From Clostridium sp. (lineage in GTDB: Bacteria; Bacillota; Clostridia; Lachnospirales; Lachnospiraceae): a stretch of DNA of 31,889 nucleotides. The notes beneath the pieces are model-generated. The model searched no databases. It had not been told where the DNA came from and saw only the letters and a list, made by a program, of their open reading frames with translations. Position 1 is the first letter of the stretch; every line of letters begins with the position of its first letter. The stretch covers positions 1-31,889 of the forward strand of contig JAEDOC010000006.1 in NCBI GenBank assembly GCA_016302185.1. Direction: 5' to 3'. Shown piece by piece: positions 15,266 to 23,786 of the stretch. Position numbers and translations under genes: made by a program.

Positions 15266-16621
15266 ATGCAATATGCCTATCTTGGTTTTATAGAATCATT
15301 GCAGTCAATCTTTCGAAAAATCTTCGAAACGGTATTGGCGCCGGTTCTGACCGATATTCTGACCATATTCGTTAATTTTGTTACGAATGTGGTCTGGAAT
15401 CTTCTGGCAGAACTGTTGATTAATCTCTTCACGGCTCTTTGTTCTGTCATTGATTTTATCGAAAGTGTATTTAATGTATTCTCCGGAGTCACGCCGGTGA
15501 CGGTTTCGAATCAAAGAATGACTCTGCTGCAGGCGATGTTTGAGATGAAGGGAATATCAACAGCCTTTCTGTATATTACCGTGATGGCTGTGGCGATCTG
15601 TATGATTTTTACAATTTATAAGACTGTGAAATCCATCTCTGACATGGCGCTGGATGACAGGAATCCGATCAGCAAGGTGATGACAGACGCGATGAAGGCT
15701 GCTGTAACCTTTATGATGATTCCGTTTCTGTGTGTATTTCTGCTCCAGATGTCATCCGCAATCACAAAGCAGGTGGATGTTGCATTTTCAGCCGCTCAGG
15801 GCACCAGCGGAAGCATCGGCTCCATCGTATTCCTGGCAGCCGGAATGGATGCAGACAAGAGTACAACCAAGGCTAAGGATATGCTTACCGGTTATATTGA
15901 AAAGTCTGCCGGTCGGGCACCGACCTTTTCTGACAGTATCCGGGGACCGTATATGGATGGCACAAGAGACTATCGGAATTTATCACAGGTAAGAGCGGAT
16001 TTTCATATATCAAATTTCGATTATATTATCGGCTTTGTCACTGCGATTCTTCTGATTCTGATACTGGCAGCGGTGATATTAAAGTTTATCCGGAGAATCT
16101 TTGAATTGCTTTTGCTGTATCTGGTGTCACCGCTTTATGTATCGACGATTCCGCTGGATGACGGAGCAATCTTTGCCAGATGGAGGGAGCTTTTTATCGC
16201 GAAATTCTTTTCAGGCTTTGGTTCGATTTTTGCGATGAAGTATTATCTGATGGTGGTTCCGTATTTTACCAGCTCCAATCTGATGTTGTATGATTCAAAA
16301 CTGCCCAACGGTACGATGATTGACAATGTGCTTCGGGTCTTCCTGATTGTGGGAGGCGCCTGGGCAGTGTATCACGGCCAGACCCTGATTATGGATATTC
16401 TGGCGCCGCAGATTTCATTCGAAGAAAAGCAGATGGGATTAATGGTAACCGGACTCCTGACCAGAGGAAGCACCATGGCCTTGTCGGCTGCCCAGATGGG
16501 AGCAGCAAGCGCTGCCGACCACATGAAGGGTGCCGCCGGGAAGATGGGACAAAGGGCCGCGTCAGAGAAATCCGGGGACAAGGAAGGCGGAGACAGCGGA
16601 CAGAAATTTACGGGGTCCTGA
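15266..16621 (+). CDS. VirB6/TrbL-like channel protein 1
   Basis: A 451-residue polytopic protein with an amphipathic N-terminal region and about six membrane helices, similar in layout to VirB6/TrbL inner-membrane channel subunits. The conserved cytoplasmic-side motif is VSTIPLDDGAIFARWREL followed by FSGFGS and YYLMV, shared with the next gene. The C-terminal 50 residues are hydrophilic (Ala, Gly, Lys, Asp). I chose ATG 15266 because GGGGTGA lies 8 nt upstream and the resulting MQYAYLGF matches the MEMAYLGL start of the paralogue; a GTG at 15254 is the alternative. Confidence 0.85.
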   Translation: MQYAYLGFIESLQSIFRKIFETVLAPVLTDILTIFVNFVTNVVWNLLAELLINLFTALCSVIDFIESVFNVFSGVTPVTVSNQRMTLLQAMFEMKGISTAFLYITVMAVAICMIFTIYKTVKSISDMALDDRNPISKVMTDAMKAAVTFMMIPFLCVFLLQMSSAITKQVDVAFSAAQGTSGSIGSIVFLAAGMDADKSTTKAKDMLTGYIEKSAGRAPTFSDSIRGPYMDGTRDYRNLSQVRADFHISNFDYIIGFVTAILLILILAAVILKFIRRIFELLLLYLVSPLYVSTIPLDDGAIFARWRELFIAKFFSGFGSIFAMKYYLMVVPYFTSSNLMLYDSKLPNGTMIDNVLRVFLIVGGAWAVYHGQTLIMDILAPQISFEEKQMGLMVTGLLTRGSTMALSAAQMGAASAADHMKGAAGKMGQRAASEKSGDKEGGDSGQKFTGS

Positions 16622-16681
16622 GATAAATAGACGAAGCATGTAACGCATGAGGACCATGAAGGAAAGAGAGGTGGAGACTGA

Positions 16682-18580
16682 ATGGAAATGGCGTATCTGG
16701 GGTTGTTCCAGAAATTATTTAACTGGGTACTGAATCATATTTTTGATCCGGTATTTAAATGGCTGTCCAAACTGTTGTCAACGGTTCTTTCCTGGGTGTT
16801 CAATGAGATCCTGGCCGATATCCTGCTTCCTGTTCTGAAGGATACGGTTGAGTATTTTATAGAATTATTTATGGATATCTTCTGTGGAGTGATCTACGGG
16901 TTGTTTTCAGGAATATTAAAACTGATTGATTATCTGGAGATCGCATTTGACGTATTTATCGGCGTCCGCGACGTATCCTTCGGAAGCGAAGGCAATAAAA
17001 TCACCGGAAGCCTTCTGGAGATACTGTTCCAACAGGAGACGATCAATAAGACGTTCTGGATCTTAACATCGGCCGGTCTGGCAATTGCATTGCTGCTGAC
17101 GATTTACATGACTGCCAAATCCGCATTTGATCTGGATTTTGAGAATCGAAAACCGGTATCAAAGGTGCTGGCTTCCATGATGAAAACATTTGTACAGTTT
17201 TTTACCGTGCCATTGTTTGCATGGTTTATTATCGAGCTTGCTTCGATTATTCTGCGCTCGATAACATCTCTGTTAGGCGGGCAGACGGAAACGACGCTGG
17301 GGAGAATAATATTTGTCATTTCTTCCCTGAATGCGGCCCTGGATTCGAATTACAATGCAAACAGCAACATATCCGGAATCACACTGGGAACAACCAGTGA
17401 AGATATGTACCGCTATCCGTTTTACAGCATGAATTCCCTGAACGCAAAGGATTACGGAGATATCAGCGTAGTTACGAATTCCTTTGATCTGTCAGAATTT
17501 GACTATCTGGTCGGATTTATCGCGGCGATTTTCCTGTTTTTTGTTCTTGCCGCCTGCCTGCTTAGCTTTGTGCAGAGAATTTTTGAAATCATTCTGCTTT
17601 ATATCGTATCTCCTTATTTTGTCAGCACCATACCGCTGGATGATGGGGAGAGATTTGGGAAATGGCGGGAATTATTTGTCGGAAAGACATTTTCCGGTTT
17701 TGGCTCTGCCATAGGAATGAGGCTGTATCTGATGGTGTGCCCGTTGATTATGAGCGGAAGCATCGACTTTGGCGCCGGAAGCAGCCCCGAAATGGATTAT
17801 CTCGTCAAATTATTCTTTCTGGCAGGTGGGGCATGGGCTGTATACAGGTCAGGTCCGACGCTCACACAGATTTTGAGTTATCAGGCAGCCCAGACAGAAA
17901 CGATGACCCAGAGAGCGGCAAGCTTCGGAATTCATCAGACCACGAGGCAGATATACCGGGGCGGGAAACAGCTGCTTTCATCGGCTCTCAGCGCAAAGGA
18001 TTCGCTTGCCGAAAAGAAAAAGCAGGGAACTCCGGGTGAAAAAGATGAAAAGTATACGGGGAAGGAAAATGGTGCCGGGAAACAGAGTGGCGCTGCAGGA
18101 AGCGGCGGCTCCTCCGGCAAGTCATCCGGTGGCTCCTCCGGCGGTGGAGAAGGTCAGAACAAATGGGCGAAGTCTTCCGGCTCACAGAAGGCAAAATCCG
18201 GGAAGTCCGGCAGTTCCGGCAGCCCTGAAACACAAAGGAGCGGAGTTAAGATTGGCTCGCATCGGGAAGATCGTGGAAGGCTTGCGAACAACTCTCGTCA
18301 GGAAGATCGGGGAAGGCTTGCGATCGGCTCTCATCGGGAAGCCAGGGGCAGGCTTGAGCTCGGCGCTCACCGGATGAACAGCCAGGCAGGCAGAAACGGA
18401 CAGCAGAACGGAAGCAATCGTCAGAATTCCAACGTTCAGAAGATCACTGTGATACGGGAAACTCAGATTCGAACGCAGGTAGTACACGTCAGGGACAGCG
18501 GCAGTAATGCAGCACCCCGGTACAGCAGCTACAGCAAATTGGAAAAGAAAGCAACGAAACCGGAAACCGGGAGGAAATAG
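16682..18580 (+). CDS. VirB6/TrbL-like channel protein 2 with repeat tail
   Basis: A 632-residue paralogue of the preceding protein. Residues 1 to about 430 repeat its plan, with VSTIPLDDGERFGKWREL, FSGFGS and YLMV conserved. The rest is a long hydrophilic tail: Ser/Gly/Lys-rich to about 520, then four 12-residue repeats (524-571) with IGSHRE, NNSRQE, IGSHRE and LELGAHR units, then a Gln/Asn-rich end. The membrane part is probably a channel subunit; the tail is likely cytosolic. The LELGAHR unit (558-564) recurs at the very C-terminus of the kinase-like protein (26118-28295). Start ATG has GGTGGAG upstream; 60 bp separate it from the previous gene. Confidence 0.85.
   Translation: MEMAYLGLFQKLFNWVLNHIFDPVFKWLSKLLSTVLSWVFNEILADILLPVLKDTVEYFIELFMDIFCGVIYGLFSGILKLIDYLEIAFDVFIGVRDVSFGSEGNKITGSLLEILFQQETINKTFWILTSAGLAIALLLTIYMTAKSAFDLDFENRKPVSKVLASMMKTFVQFFTVPLFAWFIIELASIILRSITSLLGGQTETTLGRIIFVISSLNAALDSNYNANSNISGITLGTTSEDMYRYPFYSMNSLNAKDYGDISVVTNSFDLSEFDYLVGFIAAIFLFFVLAACLLSFVQRIFEIILLYIVSPYFVSTIPLDDGERFGKWRELFVGKTFSGFGSAIGMRLYLMVCPLIMSGSIDFGAGSSPEMDYLVKLFFLAGGAWAVYRSGPTLTQILSYQAAQTETMTQRAASFGIHQTTRQIYRGGKQLLSSALSAKDSLAEKKKQGTPGEKDEKYTGKENGAGKQSGAAGSGGSSGKSSGGSSGGGEGQNKWAKSSGSQKAKSGKSGSSGSPETQRSGVKIGSHREDRGRLANNSRQEDRGRLAIGSHREARGRLELGAHRMNSQAGRNGQQNGSNRQNSNVQKITVIRETQIRTQVVHVRDSGSNAAPRYSSYSKLEKKATKPETGRK
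18251..18394 (+). repeat. Four in-frame 36-bp tandem repeats
   Basis: Units lie at 18251-18286, 18287-18322, 18323-18358 and 18359-18394; the last matches only over its first third. Each encodes 12 residues with the consensus (I/L)G(S/A)HRE(D/A)RGRL. Copies differ at silent and coding positions, so the array is not a very recent expansion. Confidence 0.85.
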
Positions 18581-18583
18581 AGC

Positions 18584-21271
18584 ATGAGAATTATTCCGAA
18601 AAAAACAAAGGTATCAATGGAATTCTTTAAGGGCATCGAAATACCGGATGTGCTGGTTGGTACGGTTGGAATTACGATTGTCATATCCGTCCTGTTCTCG
18701 AATCTCCCGTATCGCATGGGGATTGCTCTGGGAATTGCAGTTCTGTTTGGAGCATCGATCATTCCGATCGACGGAGATAAGGGCTATCGGCTGATCTACA
18801 ATGTATTAAAATATCTGGCCCGATATCGGGTTTTTAAGGAAGAGCCTGCAAAAAAGGGAGAGCCGGCCATCAAAGATATTACTCCGTTTACCGGTATTGA
18901 CGGCAGCTTCATTGAATATGGCGGAGAATACTACGGTATTGTCGTCAGCATTCCGGATATCGAATTTAAATTTTATACGGAGGCAAGGCAGAACCAGATG
19001 ATCGATCACGTCTTTGGCTCTGTACTCCGTACAATATCAGGTTCCGAGTCAGCGTCTTTGATCAAAATTGACCGGCCGATTTTATATGATTCTTATCTGG
19101 CGGCGGAGGATCGCAAGCTGGCAGAATTGAAAGAGGCGTATATCAATGGTCTCCTCAATGAGGAGGAGCTGACAACCCGTGTGGGAATTATTCAGGATCG
19201 GAAAGAGCAGATTCGTTTCCTCAATGACCGGGATAAGGTGTATGCACCCTTTTATTATCTGGCATTTTTCCACAAGGATAAGGAGATGCTGCTCAGTCAG
19301 GCCCGGAATATGGTCAATACCATGTCTGTAGATAACTGGAACTGTAAAATTCTTTCGGAAAAAGAACTGGTGGTGTTCTTAAAATACAATTACACCCTGT
19401 TTTTTGATGAAAGAGAAGTACATCAGCTGACCAAAGATCAATATATGGACTGGATTCTTCCAAAACAGATCAAAATCAACAGCCGCACGGTTCAGTATGA
19501 CAATATTGTGACACACAATTTCAGAGTGACCGATTACCCGACTTTGGTGGGAAATGCCTGGGGAGCGAATCTGTTTTCAAGACCGGACACCAAGGTGGTT
19601 ATGAAGATGCAGATGGTCGATCAATATAAGGGAATCCGCCAGATTGACCGCGCTATCGATGAGCTGAGGGAGCAGAGCAATTCCACAGGAAAGACCAGTA
19701 AGCTGATGGAGCTGCAGACCCATGTGGATACTCTCGTCGAGGTTCTGGCCATGCTGCAGAGTGATAATGAAACTCTGCTGGATGTGAACATATTTGTAAC
19801 AGCATACGATTATGAGTTATCAGAGCAGCTGCTGAAGCCCGGGAAGAAAAAGGCAACCAATTCGATTGCGTCGATGAAGAAACAGATCAAACGCTCCTTG
19901 TCAGAGGAAAACTTCAAATCCTCCGATAACTATATGCAGCAGTTTGAGGCATATGTTTCCACACAGGTTTCCGGCTGCGATGCCTATAAGCATTACAGCA
20001 GAGGTATCCATTCCACCTCCGTTGCCGCGGTGTTCCCGTTTGTGAATAAAAACATCTGTGATCCGAACGGTGTCTGTATCGGAAAGAACAGAGGGAAGCC
20101 GGTCTTCATTGATTTCTTCGTGAGAGATAAAGAACGTGTCAACAGCAATATGGTTGTCATCGGTAAATCAGGAAGCGGTAAATCCTACGCAACCAAGACG
20201 ATTCTGGCGAACCTGGCAGCGGACAACAGTAAGGTCTTTATTCTGGATCCGGAAAATGAGTATTACGGTCTGGCAAAGAACATGAACGGAAAAGTCATTG
20301 ATGTGGGAAGTGCGACGCAGGGACGATTAAATCCGTTCCACATTATTACCAGTCTCTCTGATGATGAAGAAGAGACCGACACCATCAATACCAGCTTCTC
20401 CACCCATCTGCAGTTTCTGGAAGAGTTTTACCGCCAGATTCTGCCGGGGATTGAATCGGACGCACTTGAATACCTGAATAACATCACGGTTCGCATGTAT
20501 GAAGCCAAGGGAATTGATGCGGAAACAGATCTGAGCAAATTGTCAGCAGAGGATTATCCGATTTTTGATGATCTCTACGACAAGATACTAAATGACTATC
20601 AGATGTCCTCCAGCGAATACGGAAAAGAAAACCTGAGAGTATTATTAAACTATATCTCCAAGTTTGCCACCGGAGGCAGAAATTCCCTCCTTTGGAACGG
20701 ACCCTCCTCCATCTCTACCGATGAGAACTTTATTGTATTCAATTTCCAGTCGCTGCTGGCCAATAAGAACAACACCATAGCAAACGCACAGATGCTTCTG
20801 GTACTGAAATGGCTGGATAATGAGGTAATCAAAAACCGGGATTATAATATCCGCTACGGTGCGTCAAGAAAAATCATTGTAGTTATCGATGAAGCCCATG
20901 TATTCATTGACAGCAAATTTCCCATTGCCCTGGATTTCATGTATCAGCTGGCGAAGCGGATTCGTAAGTACAACGGTATGCAGATTATTATCACTCAGAA
21001 TATTGCGGATTTTGTCGGTACAGAAGAGCTGGTTCGAAAGTCATCGGCAATCATCAATGCCTGTCAGTATTCCTTTATCTTCTCGCTGGCACCCAACGAT
21101 ATGCACGATCTTTGCAAATTGTATGAGAAAGCGGGAGCCATCAATGAGAGTGAGCAGGAGGAGATTGTAAACAATGGACGCGGTCATGCGTTTGTGGTTA
21201 CCTCACCGTCCAACCGTACGGGAATTGAGATTGTGGCATCGAAGGATATGGAGCAGTTATTTACCGTTTAA
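18584..21271 (+). CDS. virB4: VirB4-type T4SS ATPase with VirB3/PrgI-like N-terminus
   Basis: An 895-residue ATPase that powers assembly and transport in T4SS. Residues about 10-85 form a separate module with two membrane helices followed by YRLIYNVLKYLARYRVFKE, the layout of PrgI/VirB3 proteins, apparently fused. The motor has Walker A GKSGSGKS (G527-S534) and Walker B VVIDEAH (D769-E770), with the later IITQNIADF sensor segment typical of VirB4/TraC. Start ATG 18584 lies 3 bp after the previous stop with GGGAGG upstream. Length suits the VirB3-VirB4 fusion arrangement. This is the signature gene that makes the locus a T4SS. Confidence 0.95.
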   Translation: MRIIPKKTKVSMEFFKGIEIPDVLVGTVGITIVISVLFSNLPYRMGIALGIAVLFGASIIPIDGDKGYRLIYNVLKYLARYRVFKEEPAKKGEPAIKDITPFTGIDGSFIEYGGEYYGIVVSIPDIEFKFYTEARQNQMIDHVFGSVLRTISGSESASLIKIDRPILYDSYLAAEDRKLAELKEAYINGLLNEEELTTRVGIIQDRKEQIRFLNDRDKVYAPFYYLAFFHKDKEMLLSQARNMVNTMSVDNWNCKILSEKELVVFLKYNYTLFFDEREVHQLTKDQYMDWILPKQIKINSRTVQYDNIVTHNFRVTDYPTLVGNAWGANLFSRPDTKVVMKMQMVDQYKGIRQIDRAIDELREQSNSTGKTSKLMELQTHVDTLVEVLAMLQSDNETLLDVNIFVTAYDYELSEQLLKPGKKKATNSIASMKKQIKRSLSEENFKSSDNYMQQFEAYVSTQVSGCDAYKHYSRGIHSTSVAAVFPFVNKNICDPNGVCIGKNRGKPVFIDFFVRDKERVNSNMVVIGKSGSGKSYATKTILANLAADNSKVFILDPENEYYGLAKNMNGKVIDVGSATQGRLNPFHIITSLSDDEEETDTINTSFSTHLQFLEEFYRQILPGIESDALEYLNNITVRMYEAKGIDAETDLSKLSAEDYPIFDDLYDKILNDYQMSSSEYGKENLRVLLNYISKFATGGRNSLLWNGPSSISTDENFIVFNFQSLLANKNNTIANAQMLLVLKWLDNEVIKNRDYNIRYGASRKIIVVIDEAHVFIDSKFPIALDFMYQLAKRIRKYNGMQIIITQNIADFVGTEELVRKSSAIINACQYSFIFSLAPNDMHDLCKLYEKAGAINESEQEEIVNNGRGHAFVVTSPSNRTGIEIVASKDMEQLFTV

Positions 21272-21292
21272 GCAGGAAGGAGTAGAAAGAGA

Positions 21293-22036
21293 ATGAAAAA
21301 GAATCATAGATGGGGATTTCTGGCTGTCCTGCTTGCGGCGGGAATGGCACTGACCATCGGCGGGTGTTCCGGAAAGAAGGATGACCGGGTCAGTCAGATC
21401 AGGGAGTCCGGTGCCTTCCGGGTTGCCATTGTGAACACGGACAGCCGCTATACCGGGCTCAGAGGGGAGACTCCGGTGGGAATCGAGCCGGAGCTTTGTG
21501 ATACGATTGCCCAGGCTCTGGGGGTCACAACAGAGTATCAGGTGATGAGCCGGAGTCAGGCACTTCAGGCTGTGAACGAAGGTCAGGCGGATATTGCGGT
21601 TGGCTGTATCAATGCCACCGGCAGACTGGATGATGAATATCAGATATCCACTCCGTATGGAAAGGGTTTTTTCTACGCTGTGACAAAAGCCGGCGATTAC
21701 GCCATGACGGTTGGAGCTTTGGAGGATTCTCAGGTCGGCGTGGATTCCGGGCTGGATGAAGAAACGAGAGCACAGCTCTATCAGGCAACAGGAATTTCCG
21801 TACAGGATTATGAAGACCTGCGGGACGCGGCGGCGGCTATAAAAGCCGGAACCATCCGGGCCTATATCTGCTATGAAGCGCAGGCAAAGGAGCTGGCGCT
21901 GGATTCGGAATTGCAGGTTCAGAACTTAATGAATCTGGACGCGGAGGAGTTTGTGATCGTAGCGGGAAAGGAAAGTCAGACACTGATAAACGGAATCGAC
22001 ATCATTGTTCGTCAGTTCCTGGAAAAGGAGAATTGA
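21293..22036 (+). CDS. Solute-binding lipoprotein, family 3
   Basis: A 247-residue extracellular lipoprotein with a lipobox ending at C25 (TIGGC) and an SBP_bac_3 fold: GAFRVAIVNTDSRYTG, then GIEPELCDTIAQALGV, QADIAVGCINAT and a C-terminal lobe. Such proteins usually bind amino acids for ABC importers or act as sensor domains. No permease or ATPase gene accompanies it; it stands between virB4 and a small protein gene, with gaps of 21 and 3 bp. A sensory or structural role in the secretion apparatus is therefore more likely than transport. Ligand unknown. Confidence 0.85.
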   Translation: MKKNHRWGFLAVLLAAGMALTIGGCSGKKDDRVSQIRESGAFRVAIVNTDSRYTGLRGETPVGIEPELCDTIAQALGVTTEYQVMSRSQALQAVNEGQADIAVGCINATGRLDDEYQISTPYGKGFFYAVTKAGDYAMTVGALEDSQVGVDSGLDEETRAQLYQATGISVQDYEDLRDAAAAIKAGTIRAYICYEAQAKELALDSELQVQNLMNLDAEEFVIVAGKESQTLINGIDIIVRQFLEKEN

Positions 22037-22039
22037 TCT

Positions 22040-22318
22040 ATGGCATATTTTGACAGTTCGAAGAACAGGGCTTTGTGGGAGATTGAACTGCAGGGACTGA
22101 GAAAAGCGAGAGCGGATCGGCTGGCAGGCAAAACCTCCGGCGAGGTCGCGCAAGAGACTCCAAAGGAGATGACCGGCTTTGAGCCTGTGAGGATGACCTA
22201 TGCCGAGCTGTTAATGGAAGAAGCAGCTTCTGTAAAAAAGACACCAGGGAGGGAAAAAGCATCGATGAGGATGGAAAAACAGGCGGAGAAATCGATGGAG
22301 AAAGGCCGATCTTTATGA
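22040..22318 (+). CDS. Small cytoplasmic protein, unknown
   Basis: A 92-residue, charged protein without signal peptide or membrane segment. The N-terminus MAYFDSSKNRALWEIELQGL followed by RKARADRL looks like a conserved helical module; the rest is Lys/Glu-rich and probably disordered. It starts 3 bp after the solute-binding lipoprotein with AAAGGAG upstream and overlaps the next gene by 4 bp (ATGA), so it belongs to the T4SS operon. It could be an adaptor or chaperone, but nothing in the sequence proves this. No family recognised. Confidence 0.65.
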   Translation: MAYFDSSKNRALWEIELQGLRKARADRLAGKTSGEVAQETPKEMTGFEPVRMTYAELLMEEAASVKKTPGREKASMRMEKQAEKSMEKGRSL

Positions 22319-23358
22319 TAAAAAAAACAGTGATGACAGCGGCTGTGCTGCTGGTGTTCGCCGGATGCCCGGTTTTTTCTGCCTGGGCGGCACCGCAGAC
22401 AGAGGTGGACGCAGCGGATGATTTTTCTTCAGAAACGATTTCGGATGAAGAGCTGGAGGCGCTGGTGAATGAATATCTGGAAACGATGGAACAAGGGGAG
22501 GAATCCCAGTATCCGACGACTTCAGAAACGATACTTCTGTCCGGGCTGCCGATGGAAGATAACGGGAAAGGAAAACTGCGATATACACTTCCAAATCAGG
22601 AGACATTTGTCGCCTCTGTTCCCAATGGAATGATCACGGAGAAGGCAGTCAGCTTTGAATTTCCGGATGGCTTCATTGGAATGGTTCAGAAGGATGGCGG
22701 AGAGCCTTCGGTAATAAAAGACGGTTTGTTTACAGAACCGGGCGTGTATCAGTTAAAGCTGCTCTTTTTTCAGTCGCCGTCTCCTGAGATTCTGGATAAT
22801 AACGTGTATGAAGTACACTACTCTTTTACCGTGATTGGTGAGAAGGACCGGCAGCTGGGCGTAGTGACTGCACCGGAGCAGTTTCAGATCTCAGAGGTTA
22901 TCAAAAACGGCATTCCGCAGCCGGAGGTGAATCCGCAATTCTATTTTTTGATGGAAGACGGAGTATATGAGATCCGCTATCAGGATAAAAACACAGGCAC
23001 GATACATCTGAAAACAAATTTTGTCAGAGATACGACGGCGCCTTTTCTGAATTTTTCAAAGGACATCACACAACGTGATGTGACAGGACCGGTGGAATTC
23101 ACAGCATCGGAGCCGAACAGTACCGTTACTGTCACCTATAACGGAAGCCGGGGACAGCTGGAAACCAATACACTGACTGCCGGCGGGTTTTACGTACTGG
23201 AGGTACGGGATTCGATTGGAAACAGTCGCTGCTATCAGCTGACGCTCCGCCAGACGTATAAACTGTTTGATACCCGATTGATTATACTGGCTTTGATCTT
23301 TCTGGCAGGACTTGCAGGAAGGCTCCTGTTCCTGAGACGAAATATGAAAGTCATATAA
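22315..23358 (+). CDS. Ig-like membrane-anchored surface protein 2
   Basis: A 347-residue exported protein and shorter paralogue of the product of 13738-15246. A signal peptide ends near SAWA (residue 25). A short acidic stretch precedes beta-rich domains: LRYTLPNQETFVASVPNG corresponds to YRVTLANGVELISTVPEG of the larger protein, and both have a D-T-x-A-P segment before the last Ig-like domain. One membrane helix (about 321-339) and a tail ending RRNMKVI follow. It overlaps the preceding small gene (ATGA) and is followed 30 bp later by the pilin-like gene. Likely an extracellular component of the apparatus. Confidence 0.75.
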   Translation: MIKKTVMTAAVLLVFAGCPVFSAWAAPQTEVDAADDFSSETISDEELEALVNEYLETMEQGEESQYPTTSETILLSGLPMEDNGKGKLRYTLPNQETFVASVPNGMITEKAVSFEFPDGFIGMVQKDGGEPSVIKDGLFTEPGVYQLKLLFFQSPSPEILDNNVYEVHYSFTVIGEKDRQLGVVTAPEQFQISEVIKNGIPQPEVNPQFYFLMEDGVYEIRYQDKNTGTIHLKTNFVRDTTAPFLNFSKDITQRDVTGPVEFTASEPNSTVTVTYNGSRGQLETNTLTAGGFYVLEVRDSIGNSRCYQLTLRQTYKLFDTRLIILALIFLAGLAGRLLFLRRNMKVI

Positions 23359-23387
23359 TAAATATTCTATTACCAGGAGGTACACAT

Positions 23388-23690
23388 ATGTTATACACAA
23401 TGTTAACAGCAACTGGCACCAACCCGTTCCAGACCGTAAGTGAACCGATCATCGGGCTGCTGAATATGGCATTGACACCTGCACTTGGAATCGTTGGAGC
23501 ACTTGGCGCAATCTACTGCATCATTCTCGGTGCAAAACTGGCAAAGGCAGAGGAGCCGCAGGACAGGGAAAAGGCAAAAAACAGCCTGAAAAATGCGATT
23601 GTCGGCTTTGTCCTGATCTTTGTTCTTATCGTAGTTCTGAAGCTGGGAATGGGTGCAATGGAGACATGGATGAACAACACCATCAAGTAA
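23388..23690 (+). CDS. VirB2/TrbC-like two-helix pilin candidate
   Basis: A 100-residue protein with two long hydrophobic helices (about 24-50 and 66-92) joined by a short polar loop, EEPQDREKAKNSLKN. The Lys-rich loop between two helices and the small size match the VirB2/TrbC pilin-like subunits that sit beside VirB4 in many T4SS. The N-terminus is not a classical signal peptide. CCAGGAGGT lies 7 nt before the ATG, the strongest ribosome binding site of the cluster, suggesting high expression. A stable hairpin follows immediately, which would suit a more abundant product. Confidence 0.75.
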   Translation: MLYTMLTATGTNPFQTVSEPIIGLLNMALTPALGIVGALGAIYCIILGAKLAKAEEPQDREKAKNSLKNAIVGFVLIFVLIVVLKLGMGAMETWMNNTIK

Positions 23691-23698
23691 CAACTCGT

Positions 23699-23761
23699 CG
23701 GAACAGAACATGCTTTGCGGGGATATGGATTTTCGCCCATTTCCCCGCAGAACAGGTTCCG
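23699..23761 (+). promoter_or_regulatory. Large hairpin after the pilin-like gene
   Basis: CGGAAC (23699-23704) pairs with GTTCCG (23756-23761) outside; TGCGGGGA (23716-23723) pairs with TCCCCGCA (23742-23749), and ATGG with CCAT just inside. There is no T tract, so it is more likely an mRNA-stabilising or processing element than a full terminator. It fills the 96-bp gap before the next gene. Confidence 0.65.
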
Positions 23762-23786
23762 TGCATTAGCTAAGGAGGTGCAGGTT

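Noticed and set aside
18251..18394. CRISPR array
   Set aside because: The 36-bp repeats are contiguous without spacers and in frame with the VirB6-like gene.
23715..23786. N-terminal extension of the 772-residue lipoprotein
   Set aside because: The frame is open, but it crosses the hairpin, lacks a ribosome binding site, and the ATG at 23787 gives a proper lipoprotein signal after AAGGAGG.
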